The notes beneath the pieces are model-generated. The model saw nothing but the letters and a program-made list of their open reading frames with translations, had not been told where the DNA came from and searched no databases. A stretch of DNA of 19,670 nucleotides from UBA8437 sp003445035. Its GTDB lineage: Bacteria; Planctomycetota; Planctomycetia; Planctomycetales; Planctomycetaceae. This document shows, piece after piece, positions 1 through 8,294 of the stretch. How positions within the stretch are numbered: the stretch's first letter is position 1; every line of letters starts with the position of its first letter. Made by a program: the position numbers and the translations under genes. The stretch is taken from assembly GCA_937901285.1 (NCBI GenBank), contig CALCHI010000516.1, positions 1 to 19,670 of the forward strand, in the 5' to 3' direction.

Positions 1-2
1 AG

Positions 3-3000
3 ATGCAGCTGGAGAGTGGGACGTACGAGATCATCCGGAGTCGCCTAGTCTCCCACGGCCAGGATCTCCGCAAGAGGCTCGGCACGCTCAACGACGCCCG
101 CAAGGACGCATTCGGGTCGATCGAGACGACGTTGCTGGGCACCGAGAGGATCACGACCGATCACAACTGCGTGCCGCGCGACATGGTCTCGATCGGCTCG
201 CACCTGCTGTTCGGCTACAACGTCACTTTCGGATTGAAGTCCGAGATCACCATAGAGGATGTCTTCGCCGTCCACGGATTCGCCGACGGGAAGTTCTCGC
301 CCGGCCCGCTCGACCTCATCTCCGACGACCGATTCCGCAAGGACTTCGAGGACGTCTACAAGTACTACAAGCACGCCACCTTCGCGAGGTTCTTTCAGAC
401 CGGCGTGTACCTGTTCATGGTCTTCCGGGTCGGTGTCTCGGTCAACGACATCAAGTCGTTCAAGTGGGTGATCTCCGACGATGGCCTGACGTACGTCGAC
501 AACCGCTCGGACCACGAGGTGGTCTTTCCGCCGCAGCACGGCTTCGAGTGGACACTGGCCACCCGCGACATGCATCAATCCGGTGCGCACCCTCACATCT
601 CGATTGCCGACCGTATCTTCGTCGAGACTGTCGGCGGCGACCTGACGATCAAGATCGAGGACAACACCGCCAGCGGCGGGGGGATCTACTCCGAACCGGT
701 CGAACACGCCGACCAGACACTCGACGACGCACGCGTCGACTTCTCGATCCTGGGCAACATCATCCTGATGAAGGTGCGGCCCTACCAGGAGAACACCGAC
801 CGGTACCTGGTCTACAACGAGAAGGCGCAGCAGGTGGTACGGCTCGACGCGATCGAGCACGCCTGCGTGATGCTGCCTGACGACCACGGACTGATCTTCT
901 CCAACGGCTACTACCTGCAGACCGGAGAAAACAAGACGTTCGAGAGCGATCTGCAGGACATGCAGTTCGCCGGCCGCATCGACTCGCCCAACGGCGAAGA
1001 CTTTCTCTATGTCTTCCACAACCGCGACTCGGGTGTCTACATCCTGCTCAACTACAACCTGATCGAGCAGAAGGTCGAGACTCCCCTGATCTGTCACGGC
1101 TTCTCGTTGTTCGACGGCGGTGAACTGGTCTGCTTCCGCTCACAGGAAGCTGCGTCCAAGCACCATGCGATCCAGGTCTGGCAGACACCCTACACCGGAG
1201 AGAGTTACGAGCCACCGGGAACCGAGGAGACGTTCCTGCACAAGGTGGGCAACAAGGACATCGTGCGGGGCATGGCCGAGTGCCACGAGGTGCTCGGACT
1301 GATCAACAAGGAGGACACCTACGCCAACCTCTACGTCGACATCGTCAAGCAGTCGACCGACATCCTCGACAGCTTCTTCTGGATCACCAACGAGGAAACC
1401 GGGGGACTGGCAACCCCGCTCGGCGAGATCCGAAACGCCGCCGCGTCGGCGATCGACGAGTTTGAGAAGGTGGTGCGGGTCAAGCGAAACACCGCCAGCG
1501 AAACGTCACGGGTCGAGGGCGAAACTCGCGAGATCATCTCGGACGTGAGCCGGCGACGCTTCGAAACGATCCAGGACTTCGTCGACTCCCTCGCCGCACT
1601 CCGACGCATCCGCGGTGACATCATCACCCTGCGGGACCTCCGCTACATCGACACCGCGCTCGTCGACCAGCTCGAGCAGGAAGTCTCGGATCAGAATGAC
1701 ACCCTGTCGCACCGCTGTGTCGAGTTCCTGCTCCGCCCCGAGTCGCTGGCCCCCTACGAGAAGAAGGTGGGCGAGGAACTCGCCGGCGTCCAGGGGTTGA
1801 CGAAGGTCAGCGACGCCAAGTCGCTCCAGGAGGCGATCGACCAGAGTGCCGCCGACCTCGAGATGCTGATCGACATCGTCAGCAACCTCGAGATCGACGA
1901 CGCCACCCAGCGGACCGCGATCATCGACAACATCTCCAACATCTTCTCGACGGTCAACCAGGCCCGCGCCGCTCTCAAGAAGAAGTCCCGTGACCTGATG
2001 TCGGTCGAGGGTGTTGCCGAATTCAACTCGCAACTGAAACTGCTCGACCAGTCGATCGTCAACTACCTCGATGTCTGTGATTCGCCCGAGAAGTGCGACG
2101 AGTTTCTCACCAAGGTGATGATCGGCATCGAAGAGCTCGAAGGACGATTCGCCGAGTTCGACGAGTTCGTCGTGCAGTTGTCCGAGAAACGTGACGAGGT
2201 CTACAACGCGTTCGAAACCCGGAAGCTGCAGTTGGTCGAGGCTCGCAACAAACGGGCCAACGCCCTGATGTCCGCGGCCGAGCGAATTCTGAGCGGAATC
2301 CAGAGCCGAGTGGGAACCCTCGAAAGCGTCAACGACATCAACGGCTACTTCGCCTCGGACCTGATGATCGACAAGGTCCGTGACATCGTCGACCAGCTCA
2401 AGGAACTCGAGGACAGTGTCAAGGTCGATGACATCCAGAGTCGACTGAAGACGATCCGTGAGGACGCCGTCCGTCAGCTCAAGGATCGACAGGACCTGTT
2501 CGTCGGCGGTGACAACGTCATCAAGATGGGCAACCACCACTTCTCGGTCAACGTCCAGCAACTGGACCTGACAACCGTCTTCCGCGACGACGAAATGGCC
2601 CTGCACCTGACCGGCACCGACTTCTTCGAACCGATCGGAGACGAGGAGTTCCTGGCAACCAGGGAGTTGTGGAGACAGGACATCGTCAGTGAAACGGCCG
2701 AGGTGTACCGGGGCGAGTACCTGGCGTACCTGCTGTTCGAAGCCCTGGGCAGCGAGGAACTGCCCGAACGGGACGAGGTGTTGGCGATGGAGCCCGACGC
2801 ACAGCTGGCGGTGGTACAGGAGTTCATGGGTCCACGGTATGCCGAGAGTTACGTCAAGGGCGTTCACGACCGTGACGCCAGCCAGATCCTCGGTGCCCTG
2901 CTGCAGATGAACTCGCGGATCGGACTGCTCCGTTACCACGCTCGCTCGCGAGCGATGGCCAAGGTCTTCTGGTCCCGCTTCGGGGGCCAGCTGGCCAAGG

Positions 3001-5549
3001 ACCGCATCGCCGCACAGCTGCGGGGTTTCGGCAACGTCAGCCGTGTCTTTCCCGGCACCGGTGCACAGGCCGCGTACGTCGCCTCGCTGACCGGGATGCT
3101 CGAACAGTTCGTCACCGACGAGGGACTGTTCAACAAAAACCTCGTCGGAGAAGCCGCCAAGTATCTCTTCGCCGAACTCGCCGACCCCGATACGGGATTC
3201 GTCATCAGCCGCACCGCGGCCGAACTGCACGATTCGTTCACCGCTCATCTCAAGAGTTCCGGACACGCCAGCCAGTTCACCCACAGCCTGGCTGCGGTCA
3301 AGAAGGACTCGGCCGGCGGACTCCACGTGGCCCGAGACTGGGTCGAGGCCTTTCTCGAGAGTCGTGCCGACGCCGAGACGGCCGACTACATCGACGAGGT
3401 GGCGGCCTTGCTGCTCGAGGGATCGATCGATCGAAAGGTCGTCGTCGACGCCTCGGCCGTCGCCGAACTCGACGACCTCGCCGGCGACCACTCCGTTATC
3501 GACGGCAGCCACTACCACCTGCACTACAACCGCTTCATGCAAAGGCTGGAACGCTTCCACCAGAATCGTGTGCCGCGGTTCCTGGCCTACCAGGAGCAGA
3601 AGAAAGACCTGGTCGAAACGGCCCGGGAGGGAATGCGACTCGAGGAGTTCCGGCCCCGCGTCCTGACCTCGTTCGTACGTAACAAGCTGATCGACCAGGT
3701 CTATCTCCCTATCGTCGGTGACAACCTGGCCAAGCAGATGGGAGTTGTCGGCGAGGAGAAGCGAACCGACCTGATGGGCCTGCTGCTGCTGGTCTCGCCG
3801 CCGGGCTACGGCAAAACCACGTTGATGGAGTACATCGCCAATCGGCTGGGCATCATCTTCATGAAGATCAACGGCCCGGCCATCGGTCACCACGTCACGT
3901 CATTGGACCCATCCGAGGCCCCCAACGCAGCCGCCCGCGAGGAAGTCGCAAAACTGAACCTCGCCCTGGAGATGGGCGACAACGTGATGATCTATCTCGA
4001 CGACATCCAGCACACCAACCCCGAGTTCCTCCAGAAGTTCATCTCGCTGTGCGACGCCCAGCGAAAGATCGAGGGTGTCTATAAGGGCCGCACGCGGACC
4101 TACGACCTGCGGGGCCGCAAGGTCTGCGTCGTGATGGCCGGCAACCCGTACACCGAAAGCGGTGAGAAGTTCCAGATCCCCGACATGCTCACCAACCGTG
4201 CCGACATCTACAACCTCGGCGAGATGATCGGTGAGAGTGCTGAGGTTTTCGAGATGAGTTACCTCGAGAACTGCCTCACCTCCAACTCCACCCTCAACCA
4301 GCTGGCCACCCGCAGCCAGGATGACGTCTACGCGGTGATCCGCATGGCCCAGGGTGAGACCCCCGACGGAATCGAACTCGAAGGCAACTACTCGGCCGAA
4401 GAGCTCTCCGAATTCGTCACCGTGATGAAGAAGCTGATGCGGATCCGCAACGTGATCCTGGCGGTCAATCGCGAGTACATCCGCTCGGCGGCCATGTCCG
4501 ACGACTACCGCACCGAACCGGCCTTCAAGCTGCAGGGATCCTACCGCAACATGAACCGGATCGCCGAAAAGGTGGTCCCGATCATGAACGACGACGAACT
4601 CCAGTCGCTGATCGTCTCCAACTACGAGAACGACTCGCAGACGCTGACCTCCGACACCGAGGCCAACGTGCTGAAGTTCAAGGAACTGATCGACGCCCTG
4701 ACCGAAGAGGAACTCGACCGATGGGAGACGATCAAGAAGACGTTCCAGCAGAACGTCAAGATGCGGGGAATCGGGTCCGACGACAAGGTCGGCCAGGTGG
4801 TCGTCCAGTTGAGCAGCTTCAGCGAGGGACTCGAGTCGATCCGCGACGCGATGGCCGACGGACTTGAACAACTCGCCGCCGGAAACGGCGAACCGGCTGA
4901 CGCGGATGAGGACCAGGAGCAGCCGGACCCAGAACCCGCCGCTCTCGAGCAGCTCACCGGACAACTCGACGGCGTCACCTCCGGGCTGGACCAGATCCGC
5001 CAGGCCATGACCGATGGACTCGACCGACTCGTTTCAAGCGATTCGTCCGACGAGCCGCCGCCTGCCAATGCGGACATCGCCGGACACGTTGACGGTCTTC
5101 GAGAAAGTCTCGACGCCATCCGTGACGCGTTGTCCGAAGTGGCCGCCCGCCCGGTCACCGTTGCCGCAGCCGAACCGGAAGCTGCGAAAGAACAGCCAGA
5201 CGAAACCGAAGACGAATCACACGAGAAGGACGTGTTGCCGGTGACGGTTGTCGAACCCGACGATCCCGAGGACGAAGACGGAGAAGAGGAACTCGAGCAA
5301 CTAGCCGGTGCCAACACGATCACCGTCGTCAACAAGATCCCGCCCAGTCTGCTGAAGGTGCTCAGGCAGCAGTTTCGACTGATGGAAGGCTGGATGGAAC
5401 CACTGCTCAAAAGCAGCCAGGCGCAACAGAAGGAGCTCAGGGATCTCCGCGAGCAACTCAACACGACCCTCGAAGACTACGAACGTCTGATCGGGCAGGT
5501 CTCGGGCCCGAAAGGCAAGCGAAGCCGATCCCGTCGGTCCGACAGCTAG
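3..5549 (+). CDS. Giant AAA+ ATPase, DUF3686 ('DNA repair ATPase') type, possibly 5'-partial
   Basis: This 1848-residue protein has a DUF3686-like N-terminal half: the opening LESGTYEIIRSRL, then HNCVPRDMVSIG and a beta-rich region to about residue 480. Long helical, coiled-coil-prone stretches follow (about 480-830), then one AAA+ module. The module has Walker A PPGYGKTT at 1266-1273 (Lys1271), Walker B IYLDD at 1330-1334 (Asp1333, with Asp rather than the usual Glu next) and a sensor-1-like AGNPY with Asn1381. The tail from about 1600 is acidic and carries three similar amphipathic motifs, then a final coiled coil (about 1775-1835). The family is annotated as an ATPase involved in DNA repair, but I know of no firm demonstration of that role. 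The Met at base 3 lies so close to the conserved LESGTYEII that the true start may be a few codons upstream, outside the window. It converges with the small gene at 5673-6032; no strong terminator lies between. The family call is confident; the cellular role is not. Confidence 0.9.
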   Translation: MQLESGTYEIIRSRLVSHGQDLRKRLGTLNDARKDAFGSIETTLLGTERITTDHNCVPRDMVSIGSHLLFGYNVTFGLKSEITIEDVFAVHGFADGKFSPGPLDLISDDRFRKDFEDVYKYYKHATFARFFQTGVYLFMVFRVGVSVNDIKSFKWVISDDGLTYVDNRSDHEVVFPPQHGFEWTLATRDMHQSGAHPHISIADRIFVETVGGDLTIKIEDNTASGGGIYSEPVEHADQTLDDARVDFSILGNIILMKVRPYQENTDRYLVYNEKAQQVVRLDAIEHACVMLPDDHGLIFSNGYYLQTGENKTFESDLQDMQFAGRIDSPNGEDFLYVFHNRDSGVYILLNYNLIEQKVETPLICHGFSLFDGGELVCFRSQEAASKHHAIQVWQTPYTGESYEPPGTEETFLHKVGNKDIVRGMAECHEVLGLINKEDTYANLYVDIVKQSTDILDSFFWITNEETGGLATPLGEIRNAAASAIDEFEKVVRVKRNTASETSRVEGETREIISDVSRRRFETIQDFVDSLAALRRIRGDIITLRDLRYIDTALVDQLEQEVSDQNDTLSHRCVEFLLRPESLAPYEKKVGEELAGVQGLTKVSDAKSLQEAIDQSAADLEMLIDIVSNLEIDDATQRTAIIDNISNIFSTVNQARAALKKKSRDLMSVEGVAEFNSQLKLLDQSIVNYLDVCDSPEKCDEFLTKVMIGIEELEGRFAEFDEFVVQLSEKRDEVYNAFETRKLQLVEARNKRANALMSAAERILSGIQSRVGTLESVNDINGYFASDLMIDKVRDIVDQLKELEDSVKVDDIQSRLKTIREDAVRQLKDRQDLFVGGDNVIKMGNHHFSVNVQQLDLTTVFRDDEMALHLTGTDFFEPIGDEEFLATRELWRQDIVSETAEVYRGEYLAYLLFEALGSEELPERDEVLAMEPDAQLAVVQEFMGPRYAESYVKGVHDRDASQILGALLQMNSRIGLLRYHARSRAMAKVFWSRFGGQLAKDRIAAQLRGFGNVSRVFPGTGAQAAYVASLTGMLEQFVTDEGLFNKNLVGEAAKYLFAELADPDTGFVISRTAAELHDSFTAHLKSSGHASQFTHSLAAVKKDSAGGLHVARDWVEAFLESRADAETADYIDEVAALLLEGSIDRKVVVDASAVAELDDLAGDHSVIDGSHYHLHYNRFMQRLERFHQNRVPRFLAYQEQKKDLVETAREGMRLEEFRPRVLTSFVRNKLIDQVYLPIVGDNLAKQMGVVGEEKRTDLMGLLLLVSPPGYGKTTLMEYIANRLGIIFMKINGPAIGHHVTSLDPSEAPNAAAREEVAKLNLALEMGDNVMIYLDDIQHTNPEFLQKFISLCDAQRKIEGVYKGRTRTYDLRGRKVCVVMAGNPYTESGEKFQIPDMLTNRADIYNLGEMIGESAEVFEMSYLENCLTSNSTLNQLATRSQDDVYAVIRMAQGETPDGIELEGNYSAEELSEFVTVMKKLMRIRNVILAVNREYIRSAAMSDDYRTEPAFKLQGSYRNMNRIAEKVVPIMNDDELQSLIVSNYENDSQTLTSDTEANVLKFKELIDALTEEELDRWETIKKTFQQNVKMRGIGSDDKVGQVVVQLSSFSEGLESIRDAMADGLEQLAAGNGEPADADEDQEQPDPEPAALEQLTGQLDGVTSGLDQIRQAMTDGLDRLVSSDSSDEPPPANADIAGHVDGLRESLDAIRDALSEVAARPVTVAAAEPEAAKEQPDETEDESHEKDVLPVTVVEPDDPEDEDGEEELEQLAGANTITVVNKIPPSLLKVLRQQFRLMEGWMEPLLKSSQAQQKELRDLREQLNTTLEDYERLIGQVSGPKGKRSRSRRSDS
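4806..5147 (+). repeat. Triplicated amphipathic motif in the acidic tail of the AAA+ protein
   Basis: Three related segments are encoded at about 4806-4884 (SEGLESIRDAMADGLEQL), 4953-5035 (TSGLDQIRQAMTDGLDRL) and 5076-5147 (RESLDAIRDALSEVAA). They share the pattern (G/S)L(E/D)xIR(D/Q)A(M/L)xxGLxxL and start about 45 residues apart, separated by acidic, Pro-rich linkers. They look like tandemly copied short helices that could bind a partner or oligomerise. The third copy has lost the DGL half. Function is inferred only from the repeat. Confidence 0.7.
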
Positions 5550-5672
5550 GCGTCAGTTCTTGACACCCGTCGACGCGGGCGAGCATCTCCCGCAATCCGC
5601 GGTGGTCGGAACACTCGCGAGAAATCCGGCCGGAAGAACCGGCACGTCCCTCTGTGAAGCTGCGACCTCCGC

Positions 5673-6032
5673 TCACCCCCCTCGTCTCCAGTGCAGGCGG
5701 TTCTTGCTGAGCACGCCGCGGCGACGCGCGCACTCCAGGCAGAATTTCTCGTCGTCGTATTGCACATAGAGTTCGCCGGCCATCAACAGGTGATAGAACT
5801 CCTCACCGGGGTTCTTGGCGAAACAGTACTCGCGCTCCCAGGTCGTCTTCAGTTGCACCGTCCAGCCATCCTCCCAGCCGGGCAGGTAAAGCCGTGAATC
5901 GTCGTCCGCTTCCGGCGATTGCCCGGTCACCTCGTCGGCCATATTTTCGGATTCACCCGAAATCGGCTCCGACGGTGGCCCGTCCCACAAGTCATCGAGA
6001 TTCGAAAACCCCTCGGGAAGTCCTCCGCTCAT
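5673..6032 (-). CDS. Hypothetical 119-residue protein with a C-terminal CxxC
   Basis: I do not recognise the family. The first 45 or so residues are acidic and look disordered. The rest looks folded: LPGWEDGWTVQLKTTWEREY, then CFAKNPGEEFYHLLMAGEL, then a DDEKFCLECARRR segment holding a CxxC pair. One further Cys (YCF) and an adjacent His could help bind a metal, but a full zinc-ribbon pattern is not evident. The start is well supported: AAAGGGAG lies about 7 nt before the ATG, and a good promoter sits upstream. It is convergent with the AAA+ gene and divergent from the 100-residue hypothetical gene. The aromatic-rich, coherent C-terminal composition, with the Shine-Dalgarno site and promoter, argues for a real gene. 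Confidence 0.75.
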   Translation of the reverse strand: MSGGLPEGFSNLDDLWDGPPSEPISGESENMADEVTGQSPEADDDSRLYLPGWEDGWTVQLKTTWEREYCFAKNPGEEFYHLLMAGELYVQYDDEKFCLECARRRGVLSKNRLHWRRGG

Positions 6033-6062
6033 CGATCGCTCCCTTTGGATAACGGCCGACCA

Positions 6063-6091
6063 TTAATACGCAGGTCATGCGATCGGTGCAA
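6063..6091 (-). promoter_or_regulatory. Sigma-70-like promoter for the 119-residue hypothetical gene
   Basis: On the minus strand the -35-like TTGCAC (6086-6091) is followed by exactly 17 bases and a -10-like TATTAA (6063-6068). Transcription would start near 6056, giving a leader of about 24 nt that contains the Shine-Dalgarno AAAGGGAG before the ATG at 6032. The match is read by eye; no transcription data are available. Confidence 0.55.
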
Positions 6092-6231
6092 TGCGCCACA
6101 TCAGTATCCTGCGCAATCGTCAACTTCAACCAAATGAGCAAATTCGTCCGCACGAACACACCGGTCGGTCCGGTCACACACACCGTAACGATGTGAACGC
6201 CGTCCGCCGCGTTCCCACATTTGGTGTCAAA

Positions 6232-6244
6232 CTATCGCCGATAG
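6232..6244. promoter_or_regulatory. 13-bp palindrome upstream of the 100-residue hypothetical gene
   Basis: CTATCG-C-CGATAG is a perfect 6-bp inverted repeat around one central base, about 68 bp before the start codon at 6312. It could be an operator half-site pair. I found no convincing -35/-10 pair beside it, so the regulatory role is only a possibility. Confidence 0.25.
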
Positions 6245-6311
6245 GTAAGCTGGGCAGGTCGGCCAAACTGTCCCGCTCCCAACACCTTGACGCACCAGGA
6301 AAACTCTACTG

Positions 6312-6614
6312 ATGAGCAACCCCCTTGCTGAGATTCGGACGCTGGACGATCTGCGAAACTTCGTACGCAACACACTCTGTGACAAAGAGAACCTGCTGGC
6401 CGAAATCACCTCGATGACTCAGCGGGCGCTGTCACGACGCGGCCGCCACTGTGGCCTGCAGTTTTCCGTCCAGGGCCCCCGCAACGTTCGCCTGGGCGCG
6501 ATCTGGGAAAGCGACCACAACCAGATCTACTTCTACGACGCCCGCGGCAATCGCTACCTCAAGCTCCCGCTCCCTCATCGCATCGAGATCGACTCGCTCG
6601 CCGGAGCCTGTTAG
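6312..6614 (+). CDS. Hypothetical 100-residue protein
   Basis: Family not recognised. The N-terminal 45 residues look helical (LAEIRTLDDLRNFVRNTLCDK, then LLAEITSMTQRAL). The C-terminal half looks like beta strands with alternating hydrophobic residues: CGLQFSVQGPRNVRLGAIWE, then NQIYFYDARGNRYLKLPL. There is no signal peptide or membrane segment, so it is probably cytosolic. An AGGA at 6297-6300 lies 11 nt before the ATG, a rather long but usable spacing. Its TAG stop overlaps the TAA stop of nadB on the other strand. The ordered composition and Shine-Dalgarno site make it likely real. It might be a small adaptor or regulator, but nothing in the sequence says which. Confidence 0.7.
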   Translation: MSNPLAEIRTLDDLRNFVRNTLCDKENLLAEITSMTQRALSRRGRHCGLQFSVQGPRNVRLGAIWESDHNQIYFYDARGNRYLKLPLPHRIEIDSLAGAC

Positions 6615-8233
6615 TCCGTCGCGATGATGTCGAGGTGACTCGCCTGTGCGGCGTCGGTCTGGGGGAAGTCGCTCCGCAGGTGGACTCCCCGGCTTTCGGT
6701 GCGGGTTCTGGCCGAGGCAATCATCAGTTGGGCGACCAGCAGCAGGTTCTGCAGTTCCCATCCCGCCATCTCGCTCAACTCACGGTTCGACACGAACCCG
6801 TCCCAGAACTCGACCCGTTCGGCCGCCTCCTGCATCAACTTCTCGGTTCGCTCGATCCCCACCTGCCGCCACATCAGGCTCGACAGCGAGTTCCTCAGGT
6901 CGGTGATGTTCAATTCATCGTCGTCCCGCTCGAAGAGTTCCGGGTCCGACGCCATCGTGGGCACGGCGAAATCGTCGGGAATCAATCTCGCCGCCTTCGA
7001 AGCGGCCTCCCCGGCCCTGGCCCCGTAGACCAGCCCTTCGACAAGGCTGTTGGACGCCAGCCGGTTGGCCCCGTGCAATCCGGTCGAAGTCACCTCACCT
7101 GCAGCCCACAGCCCCGGCAGGGTCGTCCGGCCCTGGTCGTCAACGGTGACCCCTCCGATCATGTAGTGCGCTCCGGGACGAACCGGAATCTGGTCGCAGG
7201 TGACATCCAGCCCGAAATCCGCACAGACGCGGGCGATGTGAGGAAACCGGGAGCGGACGAAGTCGGCATCCATGTGCGAAAGGTCCAGGTAGACACAGGG
7301 GTGATTCGTCGTGGACATCTGTTCGGTGATCGCCTGGCTGACCACGTCACGAGGCGCCAACTCGGCCGCCTCGTCAAAATCCGGCATGAAACGGTGCCCG
7401 TGGCAATCCCGCAGCCAGGCCCCTTCGCCCCGGATCGCTTCGGTGATCAGGTGTCGCGAGCTGCCGGCGATATAGAGCACCGTCGGGTGGAACTGCATGA
7501 ACTCCATATCTCGCAAGCCGGCACCGGCGCGGAAGGCAATCGCGTGTCCGTCCGCGGTGGCGATCTCGGGATTGGTCGTCTCGCGGAACAACTGCCCCGC
7601 TCCGCCGGTGGCCAGGATCGTCTGCTTGGCCCACACGCAGGTCGTTGGTCTCCCGGGATCATGGACGATCGCCCCGCGGCAGTGGCCGTCGACGGTCAGC
7701 AGATCGATCGTGAACGTGTTCTGCCACACCTGCACCCCGTCCCGTTCGACCGCCGCCTCCTGCAACGCCCGCATCACCTCACGTCCGGTCGCATCTCCGT
7801 TGGCATGCACAACCCGACGGTGACTGTGCCCTCCCTCACGGGTCAGATCGATCAGGCCGTCGGTCTGGTCGAAGCGGGTGCCGATCCCCATCAATTCGCG
7901 AATTCGTCCCGGGGCCTCTCGCACCACCATTTCGACCACGTCGTGATCGCACAGTCCCTTGCCCGCAGCGATCGTGTCGGCGGTGTGGTTGGCGAAGTCA
8001 TCGAGCGGATCGAGCACCCCGGCAATGCCGCCCTGGGCTTCGGCACTGTTGGAGAGTGTCAGCAGGTCCTTGGTGACCACGACCGCCGTGAGTCCCGGTT
8101 CGAGCGCCAACACGGCTCGCAACCCGGCGATCCCTCCGCCGATCACCAGCACGTCGGTGAAGACATGTGCCACCTGTGTCGGCACGATGCGGACCAGGCG
8201 GCGTCGGCGAAGTGAAAACTCGATCGGAGTCAC
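6611..8233 (-). CDS. nadB: L-aspartate oxidase (NAD de novo synthesis)
   Basis: This 540-residue flavoprotein oxidises L-aspartate to iminoaspartate, the first step of the NadB-NadA route to quinolinate, in the cytosol. The FAD-binding VIGGGIAGL lies at 30-38, followed by SNSAEAQGGIAG (61-72), the EGGHSHRRVVHANGDATG block (133-150), EFMQFHPTVLY with His249, and GEGAWLRD. APRDVVSQAI contains Arg295, matching the family's catalytic arginine. The C-terminal FAD block is GLWAAGEV followed by HGANRLASNSLVEGL. These motifs and the length fit NadB rather than the related SdhA/FrdA. The start is GTG with GAGGA about 8-9 nt upstream; the N-terminus runs some 20 residues longer than the usual start just before the FAD motif. 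It lies 61 nt downstream of the SDR gene on the same strand, with two hairpins between them. No nadA or nadC is in the window. Confidence 0.95.
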   Translation of the reverse strand: MTPIEFSLRRRRLVRIVPTQVAHVFTDVLVIGGGIAGLRAVLALEPGLTAVVVTKDLLTLSNSAEAQGGIAGVLDPLDDFANHTADTIAAGKGLCDHDVVEMVVREAPGRIRELMGIGTRFDQTDGLIDLTREGGHSHRRVVHANGDATGREVMRALQEAAVERDGVQVWQNTFTIDLLTVDGHCRGAIVHDPGRPTTCVWAKQTILATGGAGQLFRETTNPEIATADGHAIAFRAGAGLRDMEFMQFHPTVLYIAGSSRHLITEAIRGEGAWLRDCHGHRFMPDFDEAAELAPRDVVSQAITEQMSTTNHPCVYLDLSHMDADFVRSRFPHIARVCADFGLDVTCDQIPVRPGAHYMIGGVTVDDQGRTTLPGLWAAGEVTSTGLHGANRLASNSLVEGLVYGARAGEAASKAARLIPDDFAVPTMASDPELFERDDDELNITDLRNSLSSLMWRQVGIERTEKLMQEAAERVEFWDGFVSNRELSEMAGWELQNLLLVAQLMIASARTRTESRGVHLRSDFPQTDAAQASHLDIIATD

Positions 8234-8248
8234 TCGAACAGGTCCTCG

Positions 8249-8294
8249 TCCGGGCCATCCCGGAGGCTTCGGATCCGCACCGGCCAGCGGCCGG
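8249..8294 (-). promoter_or_regulatory. Two hairpins in the sdr-nadB intercistronic gap
   Basis: The 61-nt gap holds two perfect inverted repeats: TCCGGG-CCAT-CCCGGA (8249-8264) and CCGGCC-AGC-GGCCGG (8280-8294). The second begins directly after the SDR stop codon. Neither has a U-tract, so they are not typical intrinsic terminators. They could stabilise the upstream transcript end, mark processing, or damp read-through into nadB. High GC makes short palindromes common, so the role is uncertain. Confidence 0.4.

Noticed and set aside
1506..3893. A 795-codon open frame on the minus strand inside the AAA+ gene
   Set aside because: It is fully antisense to a gene with clear domains. Its translation is rich in Val, Asp, Leu and Gly without motifs, as expected from the complementary frame of GC-rich coding sequence.
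5550..5672. Short GC palindromes after the AAA+ gene, for example GCCGG-AAGAA-CCGGC near 5629
   Set aside because: The stem is only 5 bp and lacks a T-tract, which is not enough to call a terminator in GC-rich DNA.
6635..8215. A 526-codon open frame on the plus strand opposite nadB
   Set aside because: It mirrors nadB almost end to end, has no recognisable motif, and NadB motifs are unmistakable on the other strand.
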